A stretch of DNA of 62,177 nt from an uncultured Oscillibacter sp. Its GTDB lineage: Bacteria; Bacillota; Clostridia; Oscillospirales; Oscillospiraceae. A model generated the notes under the pieces. The model made no database searches. It saw only the letters and a list, made by a program, of their open reading frames with translations, and was not told the origin of the DNA. Within the stretch, counting starts at the first letter, position 1; the number at the start of each line of letters is the position of its first letter. Positions 42,840 through 50,995 of the stretch are shown piece after piece. A program made the translations under genes and the position numbers. Location: the NCBI GenBank assembly GCA_910589315.1, contig CAJUTB010000014.1:1-62177 (forward strand), written 5' to 3'.

Positions 42840-44447
42840 TCAGGTGCTTCGGGTAAAGACGCCGGAGAAGGTGAACCAGCCCCGCGGATCGCGGATGGCT
42901 CCGGTGAGGGTGTCCCGCATAGCCCAAACAGAGCCGCTGTTGCAGAGCGGCGCAAGGGCGTAATCCATCAAAAGCAGTTCCTCCGCGTCGTGGAGACAGC
43001 CCATGCGGGCCGCGCCGTCCCCCGCGCTGGCGATGACGCTCATTAAGGTGTCATAGGCGGTGCTTTTGTACCGGGCAACGTTCCCGGCGTCGCTGGAAAT
43101 CCAGTTGGAGAGGTAGCACTCCGCGTCGTTGGCGGAGGCGGTCAGGTTCAGCCCTGTCAGAGCGTATTCGCCGCTTTGCAGGGCGGCGGACAACGCCGCT
43201 TCCGACAAAGGCTTCGGCGTCGCCTGTACATCCAGAACCTCCTGCCATTGCCGGCAGAGGAGTTCCGCCACGGCGTCGTTTTCCTCGCTTTTTACATACA
43301 GGTATTCCAATTCGCCCAAGTCCTCGCCGCTGTTATAACCGGCCTCCTGTATGAGCGTCTTTGCCTGGGCGCAGGCTTCCGCATAGGCATCCGGGTCATT
43401 GTCCAGCAGCGGCCCGCCGGTTGTGCGGAAATCGCCCTCCTCGCTCTCCGGCACGCCGGAGGGAATGACGCCTTCCGCCGGTTTGACGAGGGTTCCCGCC
43501 GCTTCCGCCAGAGCGTTCCGGTCGATGCTCAGGGACAGGGCCCGCCGCAGCAGAACATCGGAAAAGGGTTCTGCCGCGCAGTTGAACACCACCGCGCTGG
43601 TTTCCAGGGCCGGAAGCCAGATTCCGGCGTCCTCCGCCGCGGGCCACACAACGTCCACCGTTTTGGACTCGTACAACGCCTGGGCGTCCTCCGCCGCAGC
43701 GGCAAAGTGGAAGGTAATCGTCCGGGGGCCGCTGAGATCGGCGTAATAGCGGTCGTTCTGTTCCAGGCGCAGGGTGTCGCCGGATTCCACCGCCGCATAG
43801 GGGCCGTTGGTTACGAACGCGGTGGGGTCGTCTGACCAGGAGCCGCTTTGCGTTTCCACGGCGTCCCGCCGCAGCGGCATAGCGGCAGGGGCCGTGCAGA
43901 CCTCTTTCAAAAACCAGTCGTGCCGTCCGTTCAAAACGACAATCAGGGTGCTGTCGTTTTTCGCGCTGACTTGCAGAAGGCTCATGTCGCCGGTTTCCCT
44001 GGCCTCCGAAAACCCGCTGACGCAGGACAGAAGGCCCGCGTAGGGGGAGTTGTTGGCGGGGTCGGCAAGCCGCTGCCAGGCGTACACAAAATCCGACGCC
44101 TTGACCGCCTGTCCGTCGGACCAGCGGGCGGTCCGGAGGCGGAAGGTGTAGGTGACGGCTACGCCGCCTTCCACGGTCTCCTCCTCCATGTCCACGCTTT
44201 TTGCCATCCCATTTGTCACGGAAGTCCGCCCGCTGGCGTCCGCCGTCACGCGCATGAGATTTTCGTAAAGGTGGTTGAGGATGGTTTGTTCGCCGGGGTC
44301 TGTGGCATGAATGGGGTCCAGGGACTCGGGTTTCCCGCCGGTGCACACGGAGAGCGAAAGGCCGTCGCTGATTTTGGTGCAGCCGGTGAGGAGCAGGAGC
44401 GTCAAAAGCAGAAAGAGCGTCAGAGGACGCTTCAAAGAACGATTCAT
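42840..44447 (-). CDS. Peptide-type ABC transporter substrate-binding lipoprotein
   Basis: 535 residues. Lipoprotein signal peptide with lipobox LLTGC (Cys at about 22). The mature chain is an OppA-type family 5 binding protein: ESLDPIHATDPGEQTILNHL near the start and the DFVYAWQRLADP motif. No permease or ATPase gene is nearby, so it is an orphan that may serve a distant oligopeptide transporter or act in sensing. Own promoter upstream. Confidence 0.9.
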   Translation of the reverse strand: MNRSLKRPLTLFLLLTLLLLTGCTKISDGLSLSVCTGGKPESLDPIHATDPGEQTILNHLYENLMRVTADASGRTSVTNGMAKSVDMEEETVEGGVAVTYTFRLRTARWSDGQAVKASDFVYAWQRLADPANNSPYAGLLSCVSGFSEARETGDMSLLQVSAKNDSTLIVVLNGRHDWFLKEVCTAPAAMPLRRDAVETQSGSWSDDPTAFVTNGPYAAVESGDTLRLEQNDRYYADLSGPRTITFHFAAAAEDAQALYESKTVDVVWPAAEDAGIWLPALETSAVVFNCAAEPFSDVLLRRALSLSIDRNALAEAAGTLVKPAEGVIPSGVPESEEGDFRTTGGPLLDNDPDAYAEACAQAKTLIQEAGYNSGEDLGELEYLYVKSEENDAVAELLCRQWQEVLDVQATPKPLSEAALSAALQSGEYALTGLNLTASANDAECYLSNWISSDAGNVARYKSTAYDTLMSVIASAGDGAARMGCLHDAEELLLMDYALAPLCNSGSVWAMRDTLTGAIRDPRGWFTFSGVFTRST

Positions 44448-44478
44448 GAAAGCCTCCAGAAAAAATTGGGATTGTCAC

Positions 44479-44522
44479 ATTATAAAGAATTTTGCCCGCC
44501 TTGTAAAGTCAGACGGGCAAAA
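44479..44522 (-). promoter_or_regulatory. Promoter of the binding-protein gene overlapping a hairpin
   Basis: Minus strand TTTACA (44502-44507), 17-base spacer, TATAAT (44479-44484). The hairpin TTTTGCCCG / CGGGCAAAA (44490-44498 with 44514-44522) surrounds the -35 box; it could be the terminator of the upstream DUF4230 gene. Confidence 0.6.
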
Positions 44523-44596
44523 AAGTAACAAAAATTACAAAAATTCAAAAATCGTTCAAATCATGGAAAGGATTTCTGAAAATTACTGGCGAATTT

Positions 44597-45211
44597 TCAG
44601 GTTACGGTCAGGCTTGCATCCTCTGGAAGAACAGCCCCCAGCAGCAGCCGGACCTGTTCCGCCGCTTTCTCCCGCGCCTCCGTCAGAAGGCCCTGGGCGA
44701 CGGCCTTTTCCTCCATGACGGCCTTTTGTCCGGCCTGGAAAGCGGTGAAGTCCTCCACGCGGAAGGGATTGAAAATGCTGGTCCGCTCGTCGAAAACCTC
44801 CACGCTGTCCTCGGAGAGCTCATGCGAGAGGATTTCCGCCTCCGGCAGCGCGACGCGCACCGTGGAACCGGAAACCTGCAAGTCTGCTTTTGTCAAGTCA
44901 ATGCCGGCCTTGATCACGCCGTCATACGTCAGGATGAATCGCTTGGTCGTAAACGGGATGACAATTCCGGAGATCTGGCCGCTGTTTTCATACTGGGCCA
45001 TGTTGGTGTAATGGTAGGAGACGGTTGCAAGCTCACTGAGCTCCGACAGCTGGTTTTGCAGAACCACAGCGGAAATCTCCGGCTCTGCGGGGTGGTTTGC
45101 CAGGTAGCGTCCGCCGAAAAAGCCGAACGTCCCCACAAGAATACACAGGAGAATTCCCAGCAGCAGATATTGGATGGTTTTGAACGGATGGAGTTTTTCT
45201 TCCCGCACCAT
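44597..45211 (-). CDS. DUF4230 membrane-anchored protein
   Basis: 204 residues. One membrane helix at about 13-35 (IQYLLLGILLCILVGTFGFF), then a DUF4230 domain (LSELATVSYHYTNMAQYENS; DLQVSGSTVRVALPEAEILS) with a helical tail. The bulk is probably outside. No function is established for the family. A 85-base stretch separates it from the binding-protein promoter hairpin. Confidence 0.85.
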   Translation of the reverse strand: MVREEKLHPFKTIQYLLLGILLCILVGTFGFFGGRYLANHPAEPEISAVVLQNQLSELSELATVSYHYTNMAQYENSGQISGIVIPFTTKRFILTYDGVIKAGIDLTKADLQVSGSTVRVALPEAEILSHELSEDSVEVFDERTSIFNPFRVEDFTAFQAGQKAVMEEKAVAQGLLTEAREKAAEQVRLLLGAVLPEDASLTVT

Positions 45212-45492
45212 GATTCCCCCTTCTTTTTATGCGTATCATATCATATCGGGAGAAAAAGGTCAAATGGAAGGAACGGCCAACAAGACGGCTTTCAAACGCG
45301 GCGCAGCGAAGTTGTCAACAACGGTCCACTACATTTCATAAACGCTCCTTTCCCCGGATGTGCCTGGATTTTTTTCACCGGCTCTGTTATGATGACGCTA
45401 AAGAATACGGGCTGAAAATTGTAATATTGGATATTAGGAGCCGATATTTGACCTTTTGCACAAAAAAGAAGAGCGTTTGCGCTGCGGTTTGT

Positions 45493-45525
45493 GCATTGAC
45501 AATGCTTTTTCCGGACTGTTATGAT
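45493..45525 (+). promoter_or_regulatory. Promoter and operator of the dehydrogenase pair
   Basis: TTGACA (45496-45501), 18-base spacer, TATGAT (45520-45525). The palindrome GCATTG-A-CAATGC (45493-45505) covers the -35 box and is a likely repressor site. The rest of 45212-45594 has no gene that I can see. Confidence 0.65.
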
Positions 45526-45594
45526 AATCTTATACAAGGTCTCATGCCTGGGGCGTCCAGGAATCGAGTTTTCAAAAACAAGGAGGAACAAATT

Positions 45595-46710
45595 ATGAGC
45601 ACTCTCTATCTGCCCGCATGGAGTATCGGTCCCGACTGCTACAAGGAAATTTACGACATCGTACGGCCCTACGGCACGAAGGCTGCCCTGATCGGCGGCA
45701 AGATCTCCATGTCCAAAGCCCTGCCCAAGCTGAAAGCCGTGCTGAACGGCACGGACCTGGAACTGACGGAGCCGATCTGGTACGGCGGCGAAGCCTCCTA
45801 TGAGAATGCCGCCATGCTGGAAGCCATGCCCGAGGTCAAAGACGCGGATATGATCTTTGCCGTCGGCGGCGGCCGGGCCGTGGATACCGCCAAATGCGCC
45901 GCGGGTCATCTGAATAAGCCCGTCTTTACCTTCCCCACCCTGGCCTCCAACTGCGCCAGCTGCACGACCCTGTGTGTCATGTACTACCCCGACGGCGCGA
46001 TGAAGGACCTGTATTATCCCAAACGCTGCCCCGTCCATACCTTCATGGACAGCTCCATCATTGCCGACTCTCCCGCCGAATATCTCTGGGCCGGCATCGG
46101 CGACTCTCTGGCGAAGGAATTCGAGTCGGAAATGGCGGCCCGGAACGATCTTGCCAGCTTCAGCATTCAGCACGCGCCTTTGATGGGCACGGCCATTGCC
46201 CGCTGCTGCACCCCCGCTTTCCTCAACTTCGGCGTGAAGGCCATGGAGCAGATTCGCAACCATGAGGACGGCTATGAGCTTCAGCAGGTGACGCTGGGCA
46301 TTGTGATTACCGCGGGCCTGGTTTCCAACATGACCGTGGAAACCACGAAGGAAGAATACTTCTATAACGACTCCCTGGCCCATTGCTTCTATTACGGCTG
46401 CACCGTCTGCCCCGGCGCACATAAGCACCTCCATGGCGAGGTGGTGTCCCTGGGCATTCTGGTGCTGCTGACCCTGGACGGCCAGCTTGAACGCCGGAAC
46501 AGCCTGTTCCCCTTCTATCACGCTCTGGGCCTGCCCATGACCATGGATGCCGTCGAGCTGCAAGAATCCGACCTGCCGACGCTGATGGACAAATGCGTCA
46601 CCATGAAGAACTGGAACTATGTTCCCACGCCCATCACCCGGGAGCAGTTCACCCAGGCGATTCTGGACACCGACAAGGCCGCAAAAGAGTGGCTTGCGGC
46701 GAACAAGTAA
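45595..46710 (+). CDS. Iron-containing alcohol dehydrogenase, glycerol dehydrogenase-like
   Basis: 371 residues; ATG at 45595 with AAGGAGGAAC upstream, the longer frame to 45229 being unsupported. GldA-type fold: NAD site MIFAVGGGRAVDTAKCAAG, the FPTLASNCASCTTLCVMYYP loop, and metal-binding Asp/His residues around GIGDSLAKEFES and PGAHKHLHGEVVSLG. Oxidises a polyol or reduces a keto compound with NAD(H). Coupled to an SDR gene 12 bases downstream, so both may act on one substrate. Glycerol is possible, but the extra cysteines in the loop suggest a different substrate. Confidence 0.85.
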   Translation: MSTLYLPAWSIGPDCYKEIYDIVRPYGTKAALIGGKISMSKALPKLKAVLNGTDLELTEPIWYGGEASYENAAMLEAMPEVKDADMIFAVGGGRAVDTAKCAAGHLNKPVFTFPTLASNCASCTTLCVMYYPDGAMKDLYYPKRCPVHTFMDSSIIADSPAEYLWAGIGDSLAKEFESEMAARNDLASFSIQHAPLMGTAIARCCTPAFLNFGVKAMEQIRNHEDGYELQQVTLGIVITAGLVSNMTVETTKEEYFYNDSLAHCFYYGCTVCPGAHKHLHGEVVSLGILVLLTLDGQLERRNSLFPFYHALGLPMTMDAVELQESDLPTLMDKCVTMKNWNYVPTPITREQFTQAILDTDKAAKEWLAANK

Positions 46711-46722
46711 GGAGCAGCGAAG

Positions 46723-47502
46723 ATGAAAGGTCTGCAGGGCAAAATTACGATTGTCACCGGCGGCACCCGCGGCATCGGCAAGGGAATTGCGAAGCGTTTC
46801 CTGGAAGAAGGGGCCACCGTTATTATCATCGGCGGAAAAAATAAGGACGACGCCGAACGCGCCGTAGCGGAATTGAGTCCTCTTGGCCCGGTGGAGGCCA
46901 TGATGGTGGATTTGAGCGATGCGGACGCCATTGAAAAAATGGTGGACAGTGTGGCGGCGAAATATGGCCGGATTGACGTGCTGGTAAACAACGCCGGAAT
47001 TCAGATCCGCCAGTGGGCGACGGAATTCAAGGTCGAGGACTTCGACAAGGTGATTGACGTCAATATGCGGGCGTATTATCTGGCGTCCCGCTGCGCGGCC
47101 CGGTATATGCAGAAGCAGGGCGGCGGCAGCATCGTCTGCATCTCCTCCGGAAACTCCCAGTGCTTCACCAGCCAGCGTTCCGCCTACAACATCTCCAAGG
47201 CGGCGGTCAACGGCTTGGTAGCCACGCTGGGCGTGGAATGGGCGCGGTTCAACATCCGGATTAACGCTGTGGCTCCCGGCTATGTAATGACCGAGATGAT
47301 TCAAAAGGGCATTGACGAGGGCATCATTGACATTGAGAACATTATGAAGGTTATTCCGATGAAGCGTCTGCTTCTGCCGGAGGAAATCGGCAGCAGCGTA
47401 GCGTTTTTGGCGTCGGACGAGGCCAGCGGCATCACCGGCCAGACGCTGTTCACCGACGGCGGCTGGAGCAAGGCGGGTCTGCCGGAGAATAAGGATCTGT
47501 AA
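46723..47502 (+). CDS. Short-chain dehydrogenase/reductase
   Basis: 259 residues. Rossmann site IVTGGTRGIGKGIAKRF, LVNNAGIQIRQWATEF, the catalytic Ser in IVCISSGNSQCF and YNISKAA for the YxxxK motif. Most like gluconate 5-dehydrogenase / 2-deoxy-gluconate dehydrogenase types of clostridia, or a 3-oxoacyl reductase; the exact substrate cannot be read. It shares the operon with the GldA-like gene. Confidence 0.85.
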   Translation: MKGLQGKITIVTGGTRGIGKGIAKRFLEEGATVIIIGGKNKDDAERAVAELSPLGPVEAMMVDLSDADAIEKMVDSVAAKYGRIDVLVNNAGIQIRQWATEFKVEDFDKVIDVNMRAYYLASRCAARYMQKQGGGSIVCISSGNSQCFTSQRSAYNISKAAVNGLVATLGVEWARFNIRINAVAPGYVMTEMIQKGIDEGIIDIENIMKVIPMKRLLLPEEIGSSVAFLASDEASGITGQTLFTDGGWSKAGLPENKDL

Positions 47503-47518
47503 GAACATTCCATTATAA

Positions 47519-47558
47519 CGAGGTCTGGGCGGAATTTGCCCGGACCTCGTTTGCTTTT
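47519..47558 (+). terminator. Terminator of the dehydrogenase operon
   Basis: CGAGGTCTGGGC (47519-47530) pairs with GCCCGGACCTCG (47538-47549), then TTTGCTTTT. Confidence 0.85.
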
Positions 47559-47559
47559 G

Positions 47560-47598
47560 AAAAAACGCGGCGCATGGAGTCGTATCCATACGCCGCGC
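47560..47598 (-). terminator. Terminator of the DUF6485-like gene
   Basis: CGCGGCG-c-ATGGA (47566-47578) pairs with TCCAT-a-CGCCGCG (47585-47597); the leftward transcript then has a U run (A run at 47560-47565). Confidence 0.8.
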
Positions 47599-47609
47599 GG
47601 CTGTTTGGG

Positions 47610-47819
47610 TTATGCATCTTTTTTGGGGGGCAGAAGGCCGCGGTCCCTGGCAAGGGCTTCTACACTGCGGTCATAAGTGGCTTCGGCCTCCGGCGAAAAG
47701 AAGCAGCCTGGTACGCCTTCGTTGTGGTTCCGGTGGTGGGCGACGCAGGCACAGCATTTGCCGTGACGGGGACAGTCGTAGGTACAGGGGCAGGGCCGGG
47801 TGTTGTCACAGGCATTCAT
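47610..47819 (-). CDS. Small Cys-rich protein, DUF6485-like
   Basis: 69 residues. The N-terminal half is CDNTRPCPCTYDCPRHGKCC followed by ACVAHHR, with seven Cys and several His, so a metal site is likely; GCFFSPEAEATYDRSVEAL completes the family pattern as I remember it. Ribosome site GGAGAAACC precedes the start. Function unknown. Confidence 0.7.
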   Translation of the reverse strand: MNACDNTRPCPCTYDCPRHGKCCACVAHHRNHNEGVPGCFFSPEAEATYDRSVEALARDRGLLPPKKDA

Positions 47820-47915
47820 GATGGTTTCTCCTTATGTCACAAAATCCATTTTGGGAGGGCGCTCCCGCAACGCTTGGAAAGCGTATTTCAGAATATCACA
47901 TCAAGCCCTGAAAAG

Positions 47916-48614
47916 TCAAGGAAGAAACTGGGAATTTTGTCGAATTTCCTCTTGTTTTACGGCGTTTTTCTGAATTTGTCCAAGAGCCTGTTTCACGGCG
48001 GGAATTTTCAGCAGAATGACGGTGATTGCCGCCTCTGCCAAAAGATAGCTGTAATTGTAGACGATGGGGTAAACCTTCGTGAGGGATTTTGGGAAATTGT
48101 CGGGCATGTAGTCCATCCAGTAGAGATAGCCGCCCAGGGAGTGGAACGCGCCGCGGGCCAGCACCGCCAGTAGATAACCGTACAAAAGGCCGTTTTTCCG
48201 CTTCCGCAGCAGACCCGCAAGACCAAGCGCGGCAAAGGCTAAGACATAATCGCAGCAGACTTGGAAGAGGGAGAGAAAATAGGGCTCCTGCAAAAATTGC
48301 AGAATGCCGTAAGCAAAGCCCACCAGCGCGCCGGTGCGGACGCCGTACCAGTTGGCGACGAGGACAATAAACAGCATACTGAGCAGCGTGACGGAGCCGC
48401 CGTAAGGCAGCTTGAAAACCCGGATATACGAGGTGACATAGGCCAGGGCCATGGCCATGGCGCAGTAAGCCAGACGGCGGGTACTGCCGCCCTTTTGACC
48501 GCCGCGGTCGGCCAGGGCTAGACCCGCCGCCACGCAGACGGCCAGCACAGCGACGCTAAGGGCGTAGCCCGCGGGGGTCAGTCCCCCCTCACTGTTTACG
48601 AATACTTGCAGCAT
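47916..48614 (-). CDS. thiT: Thiamine transporter, ECF S component
   Basis: 232 residues; ATG at 48614 preceded by AAGGAGG. Six membrane segments with the ThiT-type stretch SVTLLSMLFIVLVANWYGVR and VGFAYGILQFLQEPYFLSLF, where thiamine-binding residues lie. It captures thiamine and works with a shared EcfAA'T module encoded elsewhere. The TPP riboswitch directly upstream supports the assignment strongly. The start of the longer frame at 48710 lies inside the riboswitch terminator. Confidence 0.93.
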   Translation of the reverse strand: MLQVFVNSEGGLTPAGYALSVAVLAVCVAAGLALADRGGQKGGSTRRLAYCAMAMALAYVTSYIRVFKLPYGGSVTLLSMLFIVLVANWYGVRTGALVGFAYGILQFLQEPYFLSLFQVCCDYVLAFAALGLAGLLRKRKNGLLYGYLLAVLARGAFHSLGGYLYWMDYMPDNFPKSLTKVYPIVYNYSYLLAEAAITVILLKIPAVKQALGQIQKNAVKQEEIRQNSQFLP

Positions 48615-48659
48615 GGAAAAATCCTCCTTCGTTTTGACCGCGAGTTGGACCGCGCCAAT

Positions 48660-48690
48660 CAAAAAAGCCCCTCCGATGCCGGAAGGGCGA
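48660..48690 (-). terminator. Riboswitch-controlled terminator before thiT
   Basis: On the minus strand GCCCTTCCGG-cat-CGGAGGGGC followed by TTTTTT. With TPP bound this terminator should form and stop thiT transcription. Confidence 0.85.
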
Positions 48691-48724
48691 GATACTCCGC
48701 AGTCATGCACGGAGGTTATGACGG

Positions 48725-48806
48725 CTCCCTACGTTGGCATTACCCAAATCAGGTTCACGGGTCGAAGCATCCGCTTCCTCTCAGCCTGCTTACGCAAGCT
48801 CCCCAG
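48725..48806 (-). promoter_or_regulatory. TPP riboswitch
   Basis: The minus strand has the conserved THI-box core: GGGGAGCTTGCGTAAGCAGG, CTGAGAGG, ACCCGTGAACCTGATTTGGG and TAATGCCAACGTAGGGAG in order. A promoter TTGACA (48844-48849), 16-base spacer, TAAATT lies upstream. It senses thiamine pyrophosphate and controls thiT. Confidence 0.96.
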
Positions 48807-48901
48807 CTCACAATCGGATGAAATTTATTTTATTTTATCACACTGTCAAAGGATTTGCAAGTTTTTTGTTTGCATTTTTGCAAACGCCCCCAAATTGCCG
48901 G

Positions 48902-48930
48902 TTGCCCCTTTGGGAAGATCATGTTATACT
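48902..48930 (+). promoter_or_regulatory. Promoter of nth
   Basis: TTGCCC (48902-48907), 17-base spacer, TATACT (48925-48930), 34 bases before the nth start. Confidence 0.6.
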
Positions 48931-48964
48931 AGGTGCGAACCCTGTCGGAAAAGGAGGCTTTTCC

Positions 48965-49603
48965 ATGAAAGCAAAAGCCGCAGTCAAACGAATTATTGAA
49001 ACCTTGAAGGGCATTTACCCCGACGCCCTTTGCTCGCTGCAGTACGAAAAGGATTACGAGCTGTTATTTGCCGTCCGGCTGTCCGCGCAATGCACGGACG
49101 CACGGGTCAACAAGGTCACTCCCGCGCTCTATGAGCGGTTTTCCACCCTGGAGAGCTTCGCGGAGGCGGACCCGAAAGAGGTGGGGGAATATATCCACTC
49201 CTGCGGCTTTTACAACGGAAAGGCGCGGGATATTGTCTCCTGCGCCCAAAAGCTCCTGGCGGAGTTCGGCGGCAAGGTCCCCGGCACTATGGAGGAACTG
49301 ACCAGCCTTCCCGGCGTGGGCCGCAAAACGGCAAATCTGATTCTAGGCGACGTATACAAACAGCCCGCCTATGTCTGCGACACCCACTGCATCCGCATCA
49401 CGGGCCGCCTGGGCCTTACGGACGGTTCAAAGGACCCGGTGCAGGTCGAGCGGCAGCTGCGCTTGGTTTTGCCGCCGAAGGAGTCCTCGGACTTCTGTCA
49501 CCGGATGGTCCTTTTTGGCCGGGATACCTGCACGGCCCGCAGTCCGAAATGTGAGGGCTGTCCCCTGGCTCGGGACTGCGACGAGGCGAAGGCCGCAAAA
49601 TGA
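48965..49603 (+). CDS. nth: Endonuclease III
   Basis: 212 residues from ATG 48965 (AAAAGGAGG upstream); the longer frame crosses the riboswitch region. Helix-hairpin-helix with the catalytic Lys in LPGVGRKTANLIL, the catalytic Asp in VCDTHCIRITGRLG, and the [4Fe-4S] loop CTARSPKCEGCPLARDC (spacing 6-2-5). A DNA glycosylase/AP lyase for oxidised pyrimidines. Four-base overlap with the next gene. Confidence 0.95.
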   Translation: MKAKAAVKRIIETLKGIYPDALCSLQYEKDYELLFAVRLSAQCTDARVNKVTPALYERFSTLESFAEADPKEVGEYIHSCGFYNGKARDIVSCAQKLLAEFGGKVPGTMEELTSLPGVGRKTANLILGDVYKQPAYVCDTHCIRITGRLGLTDGSKDPVQVERQLRLVLPPKESSDFCHRMVLFGRDTCTARSPKCEGCPLARDCDEAKAAK

Positions 49604-50163
49604 GCCGCTCCATGGATGGGGTCCATTGGCTGGAATCGCTGAAAGGCGTTGTGTCGGACTACGGCGAATTCTGCCGCGCTGCGGAGAGCCTCCCCTGGAT
49701 GGATGTCCAGGAGTGGCACCGGCGGTGGCAAACGCCTTGCCCGCTGGGACTGATGATTGACGCCTATCGGTTTCCGCCCGGATGTGTCCGGAAAAACCCC
49801 ATCCAGGCGTATGTCCGGGCGATTCTCTCTGGCATTGGCTTTTGGGAGGAGTGGGAACAGGACTTTTGGGATGCCCCGCAGGCGGAAAGAGCGCGCTGGC
49901 TGGCTGAAGGACGTTCTCTCTACGAGAATTACGCAATTGTGCGGGATGTGCGGCTGATCCGGCGAAGCTGGGAAGATCTTGCTGAGGAAATTGCGTATTT
50001 TGCCCAGGGAAACCGGCTTGAAAGTTCCCGGCAGAAAGGGTTTATGCAGCAATTGCAGGGGGCGGATGCGCTTGAGATTGGCGGAAGCGGCCCCGGCGAC
50101 TATATCTATTTGGCCGTAAAGGGCGATGGGATGCTTCTGATTTCCTGCGGGTTTTGGGATTAA
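49600..50163 (+). CDS. Hypothetical protein coupled to nth
   Basis: 187 residues, Trp- and Arg-rich, soluble (WMDVQEWHRRWQTPCPLGLM; GFWEEWEQDFWDAPQAERAR). No membrane segment or known catalytic motif. It overlaps nth by four bases, so it is co-translated with the repair enzyme, and is closed by a terminator. I do not recognise the family. Confidence 0.65.
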   Translation: MSRSMDGVHWLESLKGVVSDYGEFCRAAESLPWMDVQEWHRRWQTPCPLGLMIDAYRFPPGCVRKNPIQAYVRAILSGIGFWEEWEQDFWDAPQAERARWLAEGRSLYENYAIVRDVRLIRRSWEDLAEEIAYFAQGNRLESSRQKGFMQQLQGADALEIGGSGPGDYIYLAVKGDGMLLISCGFWD

Positions 50164-50179
50164 AACCGTTTTTGCATGG

Positions 50180-50208
50180 TGTCTGTGCGAAAGCACAGGC
50201 ACTTTTTC
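50180..50208 (+). terminator. Terminator of the nth operon
   Basis: TGTCTGTGC-gaaa-GCACAGGCA (50180-50201) with a T run at 50203-50207. Confidence 0.85.
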
Positions 50209-50300
50209 CGTTCCTGCGTCATATACTGCCCTAAAGGCGGTTTGAAGGCCCCGGCTTTGAAACCGTCCAGATTCTCGCAATATGCAGAGGAGGCAGCCAT

Positions 50301-50558
50301 ATGGATGAAAACACGGCCCGTCTGGCCGAACAGCTCCGGCGTAATCCGGCCATGCTCAAATCCCTGATGCAGTCCCGGGACGGTCAAACGCTCATGCAGA
50401 TGCTCACCCAGGGCGACCAGGGAGCCGGATTGCAGCGGGCGGTCCAGTCCGCCGCACGGGGCGACACCTCGGCCATGGTGCAGATGGTAAACCAGATCAT
50501 GCAGACGCCCAGCGGCGCGGAACTGGTGGAGCGCATTAACAAAGCAGTCCAGCGGTAA
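50301..50558 (+). CDS. Conserved small protein, first gene of an unknown operon
   Basis: 85 residues behind AGAGGAGG. Helical, Gln- and Met-rich (NPAMLKSLMQSRDGQTLMQM; DTSAMVQMVNQIMQTPSGAE), no Cys. It is followed after 20 bases by a second gene that has the same NPxAM..MQ pattern near its start, then by a third gene with a proline/glycine-rich linker. I recall the set from other gut Clostridia, without a function. Confidence 0.7.
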   Translation: MDENTARLAEQLRRNPAMLKSLMQSRDGQTLMQMLTQGDQGAGLQRAVQSAARGDTSAMVQMVNQIMQTPSGAELVERINKAVQR

Positions 50559-50578
50559 GGGGCGGAAAGGAGGACGGC

Positions 50579-50992
50579 ATGGCGGAATTTGACGACAAAC
50601 TGAACAGCCTGCTGTCCAACCCGGACGCCATGGCCCAGATTATGCAGCTGGCCCAGTCTTTGGGCGGCGGTTCCGGTGCGCCCTCTGCCCCGGAACCGCC
50701 CCAGACTGCACCGCCGGTGCAGCCGCCGTCCTGGGGGCCGCCTCCAGGGGCGGGCGGAGGGGACGGCGGAATTCTCTCTGCTTTGAGCGGCGGGCTGGAC
50801 CCGAAACTTCTCACCCGACTCCTGCCGCTGATTCAGGAGCTGGGCGGGCAAAAGGATTCCAACGCCCGGCAATTGCTCTACGCCCTGCGGCCCTATTTGA
50901 AAGAGGAGCGGCAAGCCAAAATTGAGCGGGCCCTTCAGCTGGCCCGGCTGTTCCACCTTGGCCGGAAATTTCTGGCAAGTTGGGAGGGCTGA
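50579..50992 (+). CDS. Hypothetical protein with Pro/Gly linker, second gene of the operon
   Basis: 137 residues. N-terminal helix (LLSNPDAMAQIMQLAQSLGG) similar to the first gene's product, a linker of Pro, Gly and Ala (about 31-65), then a helical C-terminal part (LLTRLLPLIQELGGQKDSNA, RPYLKEERQAKIERALQLAR). No membrane segment. GGAAAGGAGG precedes the start, and the next gene begins after three bases. Function not recognised. Confidence 0.7.
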   Translation: MAEFDDKLNSLLSNPDAMAQIMQLAQSLGGGSGAPSAPEPPQTAPPVQPPSWGPPPGAGGGDGGILSALSGGLDPKLLTRLLPLIQELGGQKDSNARQLLYALRPYLKEERQAKIERALQLARLFHLGRKFLASWEG

Positions 50993-50995
50993 GGG

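Noticed and set aside
45292..47589. A 765-residue open frame on the minus strand across the dehydrogenase pair
   Set aside because: It lies opposite two clear enzyme genes, is rich in His, Gly and Arg as frames antisense to GC-rich genes usually are, and has no ribosome site.
48734..48964. An N-terminal extension of nth through the riboswitch region
   Set aside because: The extension is antisense to the TPP riboswitch; the ATG at 48965 has an AAAAGGAGG box and matches the usual length.
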